Positions 55,489 through 63,309 of a stretch of DNA of 64,000 bases are shown piece by piece (within the stretch, counting starts at the first letter, position 1; every line of letters starts with the position of its first letter). Below the pieces are notes generated by a model. It ran no database searches and was not told where the DNA came from. It saw only the letters and a list, made by a program, of their open reading frames with translations. The position numbers and the translations under genes are program-made. The stretch is from Thermobacillus sp. ZCTH02-B1 (GTDB lineage: Bacteria; Bacillota; Bacilli; Paenibacillales; Paenibacillaceae): contig NZ_LZRU01000030.1 in NCBI RefSeq assembly GCF_002159085.1, positions 117,589 to 181,588 on the forward strand, read 5' to 3'.

Positions 55489-56211
55489 TCAATACGCCGC
55501 CCATGCGCTGACCAGCACGAGCGCCGAATACGCGATCTCGAGCATCCCGATCGTCTTGACCGCGGGATTCAGGCGCGGCATCACGATCGCGCGGACCAGC
55601 AGCACCGCCGCGGCCGGGATCAGCGCGGGCGGATACAGCAGCGCGACGGCCGCGAGGAACGCCGCGTGATAGAGAACCGAGTACCGGTAGAACGCCTTGT
55701 CGTGCTTCTCGCGGATCATCGTTTTCACATAGAAGATCGTCCCGGTAAAATACAGCACGCTGAGCGCGAACAGCTCGAACGCGAGGCCCGTGTCCGTCCC
55801 GCCCCCGACCCGGAAGGCGGCGAACGTCATCAGGCTGAACAGGATGACGGCGGCCAGGTCGTTCAGGAACGCGCGCTCGCGGTTCCGCTTCGCGAAATAC
55901 AGGTTGACCAGGATCAGCGGCACGGCAAGCGGCAGCAGCGGAACGAGCGACGGCTCAAGGGCGAGCAGCGCCGCGCCGGCGGGCAACAGCAGGCCGCCGT
56001 ACAGCCGGAGCGGCCCGAGCCAGGCGGGCTTGCGCTTCGTCCGGACCCACTGGAGAAACGCGTGCGCGAACAGATACGCGAGCAGCCAGGCGGCAAACAG
56101 CAGGGCGTGCCGCCAAGTCGGGTTCGAGGCGATGACGCCGAACAGGAGCGGCAGGATCAGCATCGCCCAGGCGCCGTGCTGCTTCGGAATATAGAGATTG
56201 GCATTGCGCAT
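55489..56211 (-). CDS. YwiC-like membrane protein
   Basis: 240 residues with about seven hydrophobic helices. The opening YIPKQHGAWAMLILPLLFG and the middle LILVNLYFAKRNRERAFLNDLAAVILFSLM match the YwiC family. In Bacillus, ywiC lies next to fnr and arfM and is part of the anaerobic gene set. ATG after a promoter with an FNR-type box at -40.5, supporting oxygen control here too. Function unknown. Confidence 0.9.
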   Translation of the reverse strand: MRNANLYIPKQHGAWAMLILPLLFGVIASNPTWRHALLFAAWLLAYLFAHAFLQWVRTKRKPAWLGPLRLYGGLLLPAGAALLALEPSLVPLLPLAVPLILVNLYFAKRNRERAFLNDLAAVILFSLMTFAAFRVGGGTDTGLAFELFALSVLYFTGTIFYVKTMIREKHDKAFYRYSVLYHAAFLAAVALLYPPALIPAAAVLLVRAIVMPRLNPAVKTIGMLEIAYSALVLVSAWAAY

Positions 56212-56249
56212 GACGGCACCCGCTTTCGGACAGAAAAGTGTTCGCTTCC

Positions 56250-56291
56250 ATTATACCCAGTCCGGCGGGCGGCTTTGTGACGGGCGTCACG
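56250..56291 (-). promoter_or_regulatory. FNR-type activation site and promoter of the YwiC-like gene
   Basis: TATAAT (56255-56250 on the minus strand) gives a start near 56243. TGTGA-CGGGCG-TCACG (56276-56291) matches the FNR/CRP consensus at nine of ten positions and is centred about 40.5 bp upstream, the class II activator position. There is no good -35, as expected for an activated promoter. Confidence 0.7.
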
Positions 56292-56321
56292 AGCCGGGCG
56301 GCGGCGCATCCCAAGCAGACA

Positions 56322-56350
56322 GGGCCGAAAGCTGCCGTTGCTTTCGGCCC
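56322..56350 (-). terminator. Hairpin at the end of the agr-like operon
   Basis: 11-bp perfect stem GGGCCGAAAGC / GCTTTCGGCCC overlapping the stop of the LytTR gene; no T-run. Possible terminator. Confidence 0.5.
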
Positions 56351-56727
56351 TACCTGTTGGTTCGCCCCTGTCTTTCCCGGAACAAAGCCAGGACCCGTTT
56401 GTAATTGGTCGGCCTGGACACGGTCGCATCCTTCCCCCGTTCGCCGGGCTTGTCCCCCTCAAAATAGACCTTCGCGAACTTCTCGTCAATCTCGATCACC
56501 TTGTCCATGTTGATCAGATTGCCGCGATCCGCTCGCACGAAGGGCAAATTGAGGGCTTGCAGGATGTTCTGGATTTTCTCCAGACTGTCGAACGGGAAAT
56601 AATAGACGTCGTTCTTCGTGTGGATCTGGATGCGCGCCTTGTCCGTGGTGAACTTCAGGATCTCCGTGACCTCCAGCTCGACCGGTCCGGTTTTCCCGTC
56701 TTCGTCCCTTGCGACTACCAATTTCAC
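56350..56727 (-). CDS. Stand-alone LytTR DNA-binding protein
   Basis: 125 residues, essentially only a LytTR domain: ILKFTTDKARIQIHTKNDVYYFPFDSLEKIQNIL followed by FVRADRGNLINMDKVIEIDEKFAKVYFEGD and ATVSRPTNYKRVLALF. No receiver domain and no phospho-acceptor Asp, unlike AgrA. GTG start after GGTGG. It is the last gene of the agr-like operon, 13 bp after the AgrD-like gene. It presumably acts as the transcriptional output, controlled in a non-phosphorelay way. Confidence 0.93.
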   Translation of the reverse strand: MKLVVARDEDGKTGPVELEVTEILKFTTDKARIQIHTKNDVYYFPFDSLEKIQNILQALNLPFVRADRGNLINMDKVIEIDEKFAKVYFEGDKPGERGKDATVSRPTNYKRVLALFRERQGRTNR

Positions 56728-56740
56728 AAGACCACCATCA

Positions 56741-56866
56741 TCACTTCTTCAGAAGTTCGGCAGGGACTTTAGGTTGGTTCCACCAGATCCAGCTTGCCGT
56801 GCAGACGACAACCAGACCCGTGCAACCGATGATCGTAGCCAACAGATGGAGCGCTTTTTTCTTCAT
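56741..56866 (-). CDS. AgrD-like autoinducer propeptide, cyclic lactone type (41 aa)
   Basis: 41 residues. An N-terminal amphipathic, basic segment (MKKKALHLLATIIG) is followed by CTGLVVVCTA, a core SWIWW (25-29) and a charged C-tail NQPKVPAELLKK. The tail matches the AgrD recognition pattern with V-P-x-E-L at the same distance from the core as in S. aureus (CDFIM-DEVEVPKEL). Ser25 takes the place of the usual ring Cys, so the ring is probably a Ser lactone, as in Staphylococcus intermedius. RBS AGGCGG nine bases upstream; ATG overlaps the agrB stop by four bases. Confidence 0.85.
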   Translation of the reverse strand: MKKKALHLLATIIGCTGLVVVCTASWIWWNQPKVPAELLKK

Positions 56867-57396
56867 ACCGAGTCACCGCCTTTCTTCGGGAATCTTATCA
56901 GCGAAATCGCCTGGATGAACCAGGTGATCGCCAGCAATTGGGATTGGAACAGGAAGTTCGAAGCAACCAGGACGGTAGATGCGACTTTGAGCGCAGGGAA
57001 ATATTTTGACGGAATTCTGGTTTGTTCTTCAATTCTAGACGGAGCAAATATAATAGTCAATACCATATTTGCAATATTAAGTAATGTAATGTAAAAAACA
57101 GACAACTCCACGAACGGCAACAGTGCCGCCACACCGGCCGACGCGACAATGCACACGGATGCCGACTTGAGATGATAACCACCCGAGATCATCCGCAGCA
57201 GCCCGAACGCGAACAGCACCTGCATCGTTTCTCGTAAGTTGTCGAACAGCAGACCGAGAATGGTGGCCACGAGCAACGTAAGCACGGTGTTCAGAAACAG
57301 GTGGAATCCGAACTGGAGTCGCGCCACCGAATAGGGGTGGTCCGGCACTTCGCTCTTCAGCCAATGCGCGAGACGGAAAGCGAGCCTCTCTACCAT
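56863..57396 (-). CDS. agrB: AgrB-like autoinducer-processing membrane peptidase
   Basis: 177 residues with four to six hydrophobic segments. Catalytic His75 and Cys82 lie in MISGGYHLKSASVC, with seven residues between, as in S. aureus AgrB (H77/C84). It cleaves the AgrD C-tail and forms the ring. It overlaps the kinase-less sensor gene (7 bp) and the AgrD gene (4 bp). Confidence 0.95.
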   Translation of the reverse strand: MVERLAFRLAHWLKSEVPDHPYSVARLQFGFHLFLNTVLTLLVATILGLLFDNLRETMQVLFAFGLLRMISGGYHLKSASVCIVASAGVAALLPFVELSVFYITLLNIANMVLTIIFAPSRIEEQTRIPSKYFPALKVASTVLVASNFLFQSQLLAITWFIQAISLIRFPKKGGDSV

Positions 57397-58025
57397 TGCG
57401 TCCTCTCTTTCCTCAGAGCGATAAAGATCAGAAACAATTCGACAGCGAACGCGATCAACTCGACAAAGTACAGCTTGTCCTTGAGCAGGTGCAAGAACAT
57501 GAGCAGGATGAACATGGCGGCAAAGAGCGCCAGAATCAGCAGGTTTTCACGCTTCAACTTGAATTTTTGCAACGGGAACGAAAACCCGTATCCCAGCCTA
57601 TAGAGCAAAAGGCTTAACACGATGACCACGCAAGAAGATACGACGGACAGAATGAAGTAAGCCGCTCCTCCCGCCTGCACCTCAGCTACCGTGGTGAAAC
57701 CTGCAAGCTGAGCGGCGTACAGAAAGGCCGTCTGGATCAGGATGGTCGACCCGTATCCCGTCGCCGCCATGATGAGCGAGCCGATCAACGAGATCCGCAA
57801 TGTATAGAAAATAAACAGGGTGAACAGCACCAGACCGATCGCGGGGACCCATGATGCCAGATCGATCTCGTGCCATATGGCATAGTTCAACAGCGCCATC
57901 AGACCGGAGATCGGCACGATCTGCAGATTGTACTTCAGGATGTTGAAGCGGAACAGCGTGAACGATATGGCGAAGATCGACCAGGTCTCCAGCGCAGAGA
58001 ACACGACGAAAAGAGCTTCCTTCAT
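57390..58025 (-). CDS. AgrC-like polytopic membrane protein without a kinase domain
   Basis: 211 residues from the ATG after GGGAGAAGGGAAG. Six or seven helices (for example LFVVFSALETWSIFAISFTL, AIGLVLFTLFIFYTL, FILSVVSSCVVIVLSLLLY, ILALFAAMFILLMFL) in the size of the sensor half of AgrC, ending KERTQW with no DHp or HATPase domain. It starts the operon and overlaps agrB. It could be the pheromone receptor passing the signal to the LytTR protein, or a membrane inhibitor as in LytTR regulatory systems (inference). Confidence 0.8.
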   Translation of the reverse strand: MKEALFVVFSALETWSIFAISFTLFRFNILKYNLQIVPISGLMALLNYAIWHEIDLASWVPAIGLVLFTLFIFYTLRISLIGSLIMAATGYGSTILIQTAFLYAAQLAGFTTVAEVQAGGAAYFILSVVSSCVVIVLSLLLYRLGYGFSFPLQKFKLKRENLLILALFAAMFILLMFLHLLKDKLYFVELIAFAVELFLIFIALRKERTQW

Positions 58026-58368
58026 GCTTCCCTTCTCCCGTTCTACCCGCGCGAATTGAAAATCCGGCACTTGAAATGGGGATTTCTGTATGTTTGATTA
58101 AACTTATTCTTCGCAAATTAATTTTTTCCTTCCTTGGGAATTACAAATTTCGAAACTTTTTTCTTTTTAAAATCCGGCTCTCCGGCCGCCCTCGCCGGAA
58201 AAGAAAACGGACGCTTCCCGGAAGCGGAAAGCGTCCGCCGCGGATGCGCCGCGCGGGGGATGGCGCGGGCATGGCGCCGCCATGATGGTGTCGCCGCGCG
58301 AATGTATCGCCGCACGGTTCCGCCGCCGCGCAGGTTTCGGCGCCATGCGGGTCACGGAACCATGCGGG
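58026..58368. other. AT-rich promoter region of the agr-like operon
   Basis: 58071-58180 is clearly richer in A/T than the surroundings, including TTTTTTCTTTTTAAAA near 58156-58170. It should contain the operon promoter; TTGCGA-N17-ACATAC (minus strand near 58118-58090) is a weak candidate. The right part holds the terminator of the FrnE-like gene. No gene seen. Confidence 0.5.
58196..58236 (-). terminator. Terminator of the FrnE-like gene
   Basis: GGACGCTT (58209-58216) / AAGCGTCC (58229-58236), then GTTTTCTTTT on the minus strand. 130 bp after the stop. Confidence 0.75.
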
Positions 58369-59070
58369 TTACGGAGCCGGCGCGCACGGGCCGTCGCCGC
58401 AGCCTCCATCCGGACCGCCGTCCGAAGCGGCCGGCTGCCCGTCCCGCCAGGCCCGGCGGAGCGCATCGAGAAACACCCGGGCCGGCTGCGCGCCCGATAT
58501 GCCGTATTTGCGGTCGATGACGAAAAACGGCACGCCGCGGATGCCGAGCCGGCTCGCCTCGAGGCCGTCCGCCTCCACCTCGCCGGCATGGGCATCCGAG
58601 CGGAGCATCTCCGCCGCCGCCGCCCGGTCCAGTCCGGCCTTCCCGGCCACGGACAGCAGCGTCTCGTGATCGGCCACATTGCGGCCCTCCGTGAAATAGG
58701 CCTCGAACAGCAGCTCGACCGTTTCCCGCTCCCTGCCGTGCCGGCCGGCGAACTTGATCAGCCGGTGCGCGTCGAACGTGTTCGACGGCACGACGACGTT
58801 GAAGCGGAAGGCGATGCCGGCTTCCCGGCCCATCTCCTCCACGCGCCGGTTCATCTCGACCACCTGCCCGCGGTCCATCCCGAACTTGCGGGCCAGCGCA
58901 TCGTACAGATCGTGTTCCGGCTCCTTCGGGGCGAACGGATCCAGCTGGAAACTGCGGTATTCCACCACGACTTCGTCCCTGTGCTCGAACCCGGCCAGCC
59001 CCTCCTCGAAATGGCGTTTGCCGATGTAGCAGAAGGGACAGGCGATGTCCGACCAGATTTCGATTTTCAC
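58369..59070 (-). CDS. DsbA family oxidoreductase (FrnE-like)
   Basis: 233 residues from GTG after AAAGGAG. Thioredoxin fold with active site CPFC (Cys11, Cys14) and cis-Pro in GVPFFVI; helical insert in between. No signal peptide, so cytoplasmic, as in FrnE. The C-terminal tail carries two extra Cys in GGCGDGPC, which may act as a resolving pair or metal site. Catalyses dithiol-disulfide exchange, probably in oxidative stress. Confidence 0.93.
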   Translation of the reverse strand: MKIEIWSDIACPFCYIGKRHFEEGLAGFEHRDEVVVEYRSFQLDPFAPKEPEHDLYDALARKFGMDRGQVVEMNRRVEEMGREAGIAFRFNVVVPSNTFDAHRLIKFAGRHGRERETVELLFEAYFTEGRNVADHETLLSVAGKAGLDRAAAAEMLRSDAHAGEVEADGLEASRLGIRGVPFFVIDRKYGISGAQPARVFLDALRRAWRDGQPAASDGGPDGGCGDGPCAPAP

Positions 59071-59138
59071 GTTGTTTTCGCTCCTTTCCCGGTGTTTCCG
59101 GCGTGACGCTGTTCGGGCCGGCGTGCGCGGGCCCGGGC

Positions 59139-59795
59139 TCACTCCGCGATCTCCCGCAGGTAGAAGATCGCGATCTGCGTCCGGTCGCGCAGCCCCAGCT
59201 TGCCGAGGATGTCGGTGATGTAGTTCTTCACCGTGCCCTCGCTCAGGTACAGCGCCTGCGCGATCTCGCGGTTTGACAGCCCGTCCGCAATCTTCCGGAC
59301 GATGTTCCGCTCGGTCTCGTTCAGGCCGAAATCGGCCAGCCGCTTCCGCCCGGCCGGCGCGTCCCCGGCGGCCGGGCGCAGCATGCCCGCCAGCTTCCGC
59401 GCGACATCCGGATGCATCAGCGTGTGGCCCGCGTGCACCGCGCGGATGCCCTCCGCGATCGTGTCCGGCGGCACGTTCTTGAGCAGATACCCGGCCGCGC
59501 CATACTGGAGCGCCTTCACGATGTACGCGTCGTCGTCGAACGTCGTCAGGATGAGCACCTTGACGTCCGGCGCCGCCTCGCGGATGAGCCGCGTCCCTTC
59601 CACCCCGTCGCACACCGGCATGCGGACGTCCATCAGGACGACGTCGACCCCGCCCGGATGCTCCCGCACGAACCGGACCGCTTCGCCGCCGTCCGCGCAA
59701 ACCCCCGCCACTTCGATGTCCGGCATCGTGCCCAGAATGAGCCTGAGGCTCTCGCGAATGAACGGATCATCGTCCGCCACCAGCGTCCGAATCAC
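59139..59795 (-). CDS. lnrK: NarL/LuxR-type response regulator (LnrK-like)
   Basis: 218 residues. Receiver with Asp9-Asp10 and phospho-acceptor Asp56 (VVLMDVRMP), Lys in the C-terminal part of the receiver, then a LuxR/NarL helix-turn-helix (FGLNETERNIVRKIADGLSNREIAQALYLSEGTVKNYITDILGKLGLRDRTQIAIFY). With the kinase upstream and the divergent ABC genes it matches Bacillus lnrJK (yfiJK). Confidence 0.93.
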   Translation of the reverse strand: MIRTLVADDDPFIRESLRLILGTMPDIEVAGVCADGGEAVRFVREHPGGVDVVLMDVRMPVCDGVEGTRLIREAAPDVKVLILTTFDDDAYIVKALQYGAAGYLLKNVPPDTIAEGIRAVHAGHTLMHPDVARKLAGMLRPAAGDAPAGRKRLADFGLNETERNIVRKIADGLSNREIAQALYLSEGTVKNYITDILGKLGLRDRTQIAIFYLREIAE

Positions 59796-59878
59796 CCGAA
59801 CTCCTCCCGTCGCCTTTCCTTGTTCATGATGCGCAAAAAAAGTTCATGCGATCGAAAGCCCCCGCCGTCCGCGAGCCG

Positions 59879-61018
59879 TCACCGCCGCGGCAAAATCGTC
59901 CGCACCGCGAACCGCTCCCCGTGGACGATCTCGAACCGGCCGCCCGCGAGCCGCGCCCGCTCCTCCATGCCGAGCAGGCCGAGCCCCTTGCGCAGCCCGC
60001 CTGACTCCGGCGGCGCGCCGTTGTTGCGGACCGTCATCCGGAGCTCCTCCGGCGCGTATTCCAGCTCGACGTCCACCTCCGTGGCCCCGCCGTGGCGCAG
60101 CGCGTTCGTAACCGCCTCCTGCGCGTTGCGGTACAGCACGATCACGTCGCTCGGATAAAGCGGCCACGCCTCGCCCACCGTCCGGAACCGGACGTGCGCG
60201 CCGCCCGTTCCGGCCAGCTCCGCGATCAGCGTCTCCAGCGAGTATTCCCCGCGGGCCGCTTCGGCCGGCTTCAGCCGCCGGACGGTCGACCGGAGCGCAT
60301 CCATCGCGCCCGCGAGCTGGTCGCGGACTTCCCGGACCAGCTTCATCGCCTCGTCCCGGGCGCCGCCTTCGTCGACGCGGACCGCCGCCTCGAGCATCAT
60401 CTTCAGGCGGACGAGCCGGTGGCCGAGCTCGTCGTGCAGATCGTGCGCGATGCGGTTCCGCTCCTCGAGCTGTGCGAGCTCCTGCACCTTCGAGGCGTAA
60501 TCCAGCGCCGTGCGGCGGGCCTCCTCCAGCTCGCGGTTCCGCGCCTGCAGCTCGCGGTACAGCGCCTCGATCTCCCCCCGGTCGACCGCCGTCCTGCGGA
60601 TGTGCCCGATGAGCAGCACGATCGATGCGAACGCGAGATTCGCCGCCGCGAGCAGCGGAGGCGCAAAATGCGGCCACGCCGCCAGGTTCATCGCGGCGCC
60701 CGCGGCCGCCGCCCGCGGCAGAAACGGCCCCCGCCGCTCCGGCCGCGTGTACAGCGAAGCGGATACGGCAAGCGGCATGAGCCCGCCGTAATGCCAGGCG
60801 AACGCCGCGAGCAGTCCCGTCTCCGCGACGAACAGGAGCGGCGCCGCGCGGAAGTCCTCGCGGACTTCGAGCCGGTCGCGCAGGCTCATCGCAAACAGCA
60901 GGCCGAGCAGCAAAAACACGTACAGCGCCTCGTCCTCCACGCGGTCCGTGATCAGGATGGTGACGACGCCCGCCGCAGCTGCCGTCAGATAGCGGAGCAT
61001 GAGGAAGGGAGCGTTCAA
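59879..61018 (-). CDS. lnrJ: Sensor histidine kinase (LnrJ-like)
   Basis: About 379 residues. The N-terminal sensor has four to six helices and few external loops, the intramembrane-sensing style. HisKA_3 with the phospho-acceptor His in RIAHDLHDELGH, HATPase motifs RNAQEAVTNALRHGGA and GLGLLGMEERARLAGG. TTG after GGTGCGGTGG is the assigned start; ATG at 60997 or 61054 is possible. It sends its signal to the NarL-type regulator 84 bp downstream. Confidence 0.92.
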   Translation of the reverse strand: MNAPFLMLRYLTAAAAGVVTILITDRVEDEALYVFLLLGLLFAMSLRDRLEVREDFRAAPLLFVAETGLLAAFAWHYGGLMPLAVSASLYTRPERRGPFLPRAAAAGAAMNLAAWPHFAPPLLAAANLAFASIVLLIGHIRRTAVDRGEIEALYRELQARNRELEEARRTALDYASKVQELAQLEERNRIAHDLHDELGHRLVRLKMMLEAAVRVDEGGARDEAMKLVREVRDQLAGAMDALRSTVRRLKPAEAARGEYSLETLIAELAGTGGAHVRFRTVGEAWPLYPSDVIVLYRNAQEAVTNALRHGGATEVDVELEYAPEELRMTVRNNGAPPESGGLRKGLGLLGMEERARLAGGRFEIVHGERFAVRTILPRR

Positions 61019-61026
61019 GACCACCG

Positions 61027-61111
61027 CACCTTTGTTCCGGATTGTTGCCCCCATTATAGCACGAGCGGGACGTGGTGACGGAGCGCACGGAACAAAGGTG
61101 ACTCAAGTCAC
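61027..61111. promoter_or_regulatory. Divergent promoter region of the lnr-like locus with nested inverted repeats
   Basis: A perfect 13-bp inverted repeat CACCTTTGTTCCG (61027-61039) / CGGAACAAAGGTG (61088-61100) frames the kinase gene's TATAAT (61058-61053). It is followed by a perfect palindrome GTGACTCAAGTCAC (61098-61111). Likely binding sites of the LnrK-like regulator. A rightward promoter candidate is CTGACC-N17-TACGCT just after (about 61133-61160). Confidence 0.6.
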
Positions 61112-61197
61112 CCCGGTTCATGACCCGATCCACCTGACCCGGCGTCCGCGATGCGCTACGCTGGAGTCAGTCGGAACCGAACGCGGAGGGATGCGCA

Positions 61198-62133
61198 ATG
61201 AGTCATGTCCGGCTGCGCCAGGTGGTCAAGCGCTACGGCACGAAGGTCTCGGTCGACCATCTGACGCTTTCGATCGAGAAGGGCGAAATTTTCGGGCTGC
61301 TCGGGCCGAACGGCGCGGGCAAGAGCACGACGATCAAAATGATCTGCGGCCTGATCCGCAGCGACCAGGGCGAGGTCGAGGTGGACGGGGAGTCGGTGCG
61401 CCACCGGCCGCTCTCGGTCAAGGCGAAAATCGGGCTCGTGCCGCAGGAGATCGCGCTGTACGAGCAGCTGACGGCGGAGGAGCATTTGCGTTTCTTCGGC
61501 AAGCTCTACGGGCTTCGCGGCCGCAGGCTCGAAGAGCGGATCGACGAGGCCCTGGCCTTCACCGGTCTCACCGGTCACCGGAACGAGCGGCCCGGCTCGT
61601 TCTCCGGCGGCATGAAGCGGCGGCTCAACATCGCCTGCGCGATCGTCCACCAGCCGAAGCTGATCATCATGGACGAGCCGACCGTCGGGATCGACCCGCA
61701 GTCCCGCAACCACATCCTCGAATCGGTGCGGGAGCTGAACCGCCGCGGCGCGACGATCCTTTACACGAGCCATTACATGGAGGAAGTCGAGGCGATCAGC
61801 ACGCGGGTCGGCATCATTGACCACGGCAGGCTGATCGCGCTGGGCACGATCCGCGAGCTGCTGACGCAGGTCGAGGAACAGGAGAAGCTCGTGATCGAGA
61901 CGGAAGGCCTGACCGACGCGGCGGTCGAAGAGGTCGGGCGGCACGCGTCCGTCCGGCGGGTGGAACGCCGGGACGGCGTGCTCGAAATCTGGCTGCGGCA
62001 CGCGCAATCGTACCTCCAGGACATGCTGTACATTCTCGCCAAGCACGGGGTGCGCATCGCGTCGCTCCGCAGCGAGACGCCGAACCTGGAGACGCTGTTC
62101 CTGACGCTCACCGGGCGCCATCTGCGGGACTAG
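61198..62133 (+). CDS. lnrL: ABC transporter ATP-binding protein (LnrL-like)
   Basis: 311 residues, the same length as Bacillus LnrL (YfiL). Walker A GPNGAGKST, LVPQEIALYE Q-loop region, signature FSGGMKRRL, Walker B LIIMDEPTVGIDP, and a C-terminal regulatory part. Energises export through the two permeases encoded after it. ATG after GGAGGG; the next gene starts 12 bp later. Confidence 0.95.
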   Translation: MSHVRLRQVVKRYGTKVSVDHLTLSIEKGEIFGLLGPNGAGKSTTIKMICGLIRSDQGEVEVDGESVRHRPLSVKAKIGLVPQEIALYEQLTAEEHLRFFGKLYGLRGRRLEERIDEALAFTGLTGHRNERPGSFSGGMKRRLNIACAIVHQPKLIIMDEPTVGIDPQSRNHILESVRELNRRGATILYTSHYMEEVEAISTRVGIIDHGRLIALGTIRELLTQVEEQEKLVIETEGLTDAAVEEVGRHASVRRVERRDGVLEIWLRHAQSYLQDMLYILAKHGVRIASLRSETPNLETLFLTLTGRHLRD

Positions 62134-62145
62134 GAGGGAGACGCG

Positions 62146-63309
62146 ATGCGAACGATCGCAACGCTCATGCGATGCGAGCTTCTCCGCATGCTCCGGACCC
62201 GGGAGACGTTCTGGATGCTCATCGTCCTCCCGCTCGTCCTCATCTTTATCCTTGGAAACGCGTTGTCCGGTTACTTCAATTATGAAGACCAGCTGGTCGA
62301 CCCCGTCGAAGTCGGCCTGGTCGTATCCGACGAATCGTCGGCCGGATTCGCCGAACCGCTCCGCTCGGAAGCGGTCGCGCGGTGGCTGAACGTGCGCGAT
62401 TACGAGGACCGGGAACGGATGCTGAAGGCGCTGGAGCGCGGGGAGATCGGATACGGGGTGGTCGTGCCGGAACATTTTGCGGAGATGGTGATGAACGGCC
62501 GGGAGGCGTTCTGGGAGCTCCATCCGGGGCCGAAAGCCGAACGGAATCTCGTGGCGGAGAGTGTGATCGGGGAGCTGCTTGACCGGATCAACCTTGCGCA
62601 ATCGGTTGCCGAAGCGCTCGGCGATCCGCGGGCGGCCGAAGCCGCGGTCCGGGCCGGCGGAGCGGAGGGCTCCTTCGTGACCGTCACGCTGCCGGACATG
62701 ACCGGCCGCGACTACTCCGCGATGCAGTATTACGCCGCCCAGATGCTCATCATGTTCCTGCTGTACGCCGGCATGGCGGCGGGGCTGTCGATCGCCGAAG
62801 AGCGGGAGGCGCGTACGCTGGACCGGCTCCGGGCCGCGCCCGTGATGCCCGTCCACGTCCTCGCCGGCAAAATGACGGGCCACGGGCTGGTCGGGATCGG
62901 CCAGGCGATCGTCATCATCGCGTTCACCCGGATGTTCTACGGCCTGGAATGGGGCGACCGCTACGGCTACCTGCTCGCGGCCTCCCTGTTCATCGTCGCC
63001 GCATCCGTCAGCCTCGCGGTCATCGCCGCCGCCCTGGCGCCGAACACGCGCGCGCTTCAGGCGATTTTCATGACGCTGATCCTGGGCATGACGTTCCTGA
63101 GCGGCGGCTTCACGCCCGAACTGGGCGAACCGCTGGAGCGGCTCGGGGAATTTACGTTCAGCTTCTGGGCGTCGCAAAGCTTCATCCATCTCATGCTGGG
63201 CAGCGCGGACGCCGTCGTGCGGGAACATCTGGCCGTGCTCGGAAGCGCTTCGGCCGGTCTGTTCCTCATCGCGGCCCTGCTCGGCAGAAAGGCGGTGTCC
63301 CATGAATAG
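62146..63309 (+). CDS. lnrM: ABC-2 type permease (LnrM-like)
   Basis: 387 residues. One N-terminal helix, an extracellular domain (about 45-190), then five more helices (MQYYAAQMLIMFLLYAGMAAGLSIAEEREARTLDRL..., LAASLFIVAASVSLAVIAAALAPN, FMTLILGMTFLSGG). Typical ABC-2 membrane family type 3, as in LnrM/LnrN and YhgE-like exporters. ATG after AGGAGGGAG; overlaps the next permease by 8 bp. Confidence 0.93.
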   Translation: MRTIATLMRCELLRMLRTRETFWMLIVLPLVLIFILGNALSGYFNYEDQLVDPVEVGLVVSDESSAGFAEPLRSEAVARWLNVRDYEDRERMLKALERGEIGYGVVVPEHFAEMVMNGREAFWELHPGPKAERNLVAESVIGELLDRINLAQSVAEALGDPRAAEAAVRAGGAEGSFVTVTLPDMTGRDYSAMQYYAAQMLIMFLLYAGMAAGLSIAEEREARTLDRLRAAPVMPVHVLAGKMTGHGLVGIGQAIVIIAFTRMFYGLEWGDRYGYLLAASLFIVAASVSLAVIAAALAPNTRALQAIFMTLILGMTFLSGGFTPELGEPLERLGEFTFSFWASQSFIHLMLGSADAVVREHLAVLGSASAGLFLIAALLGRKAVSHE

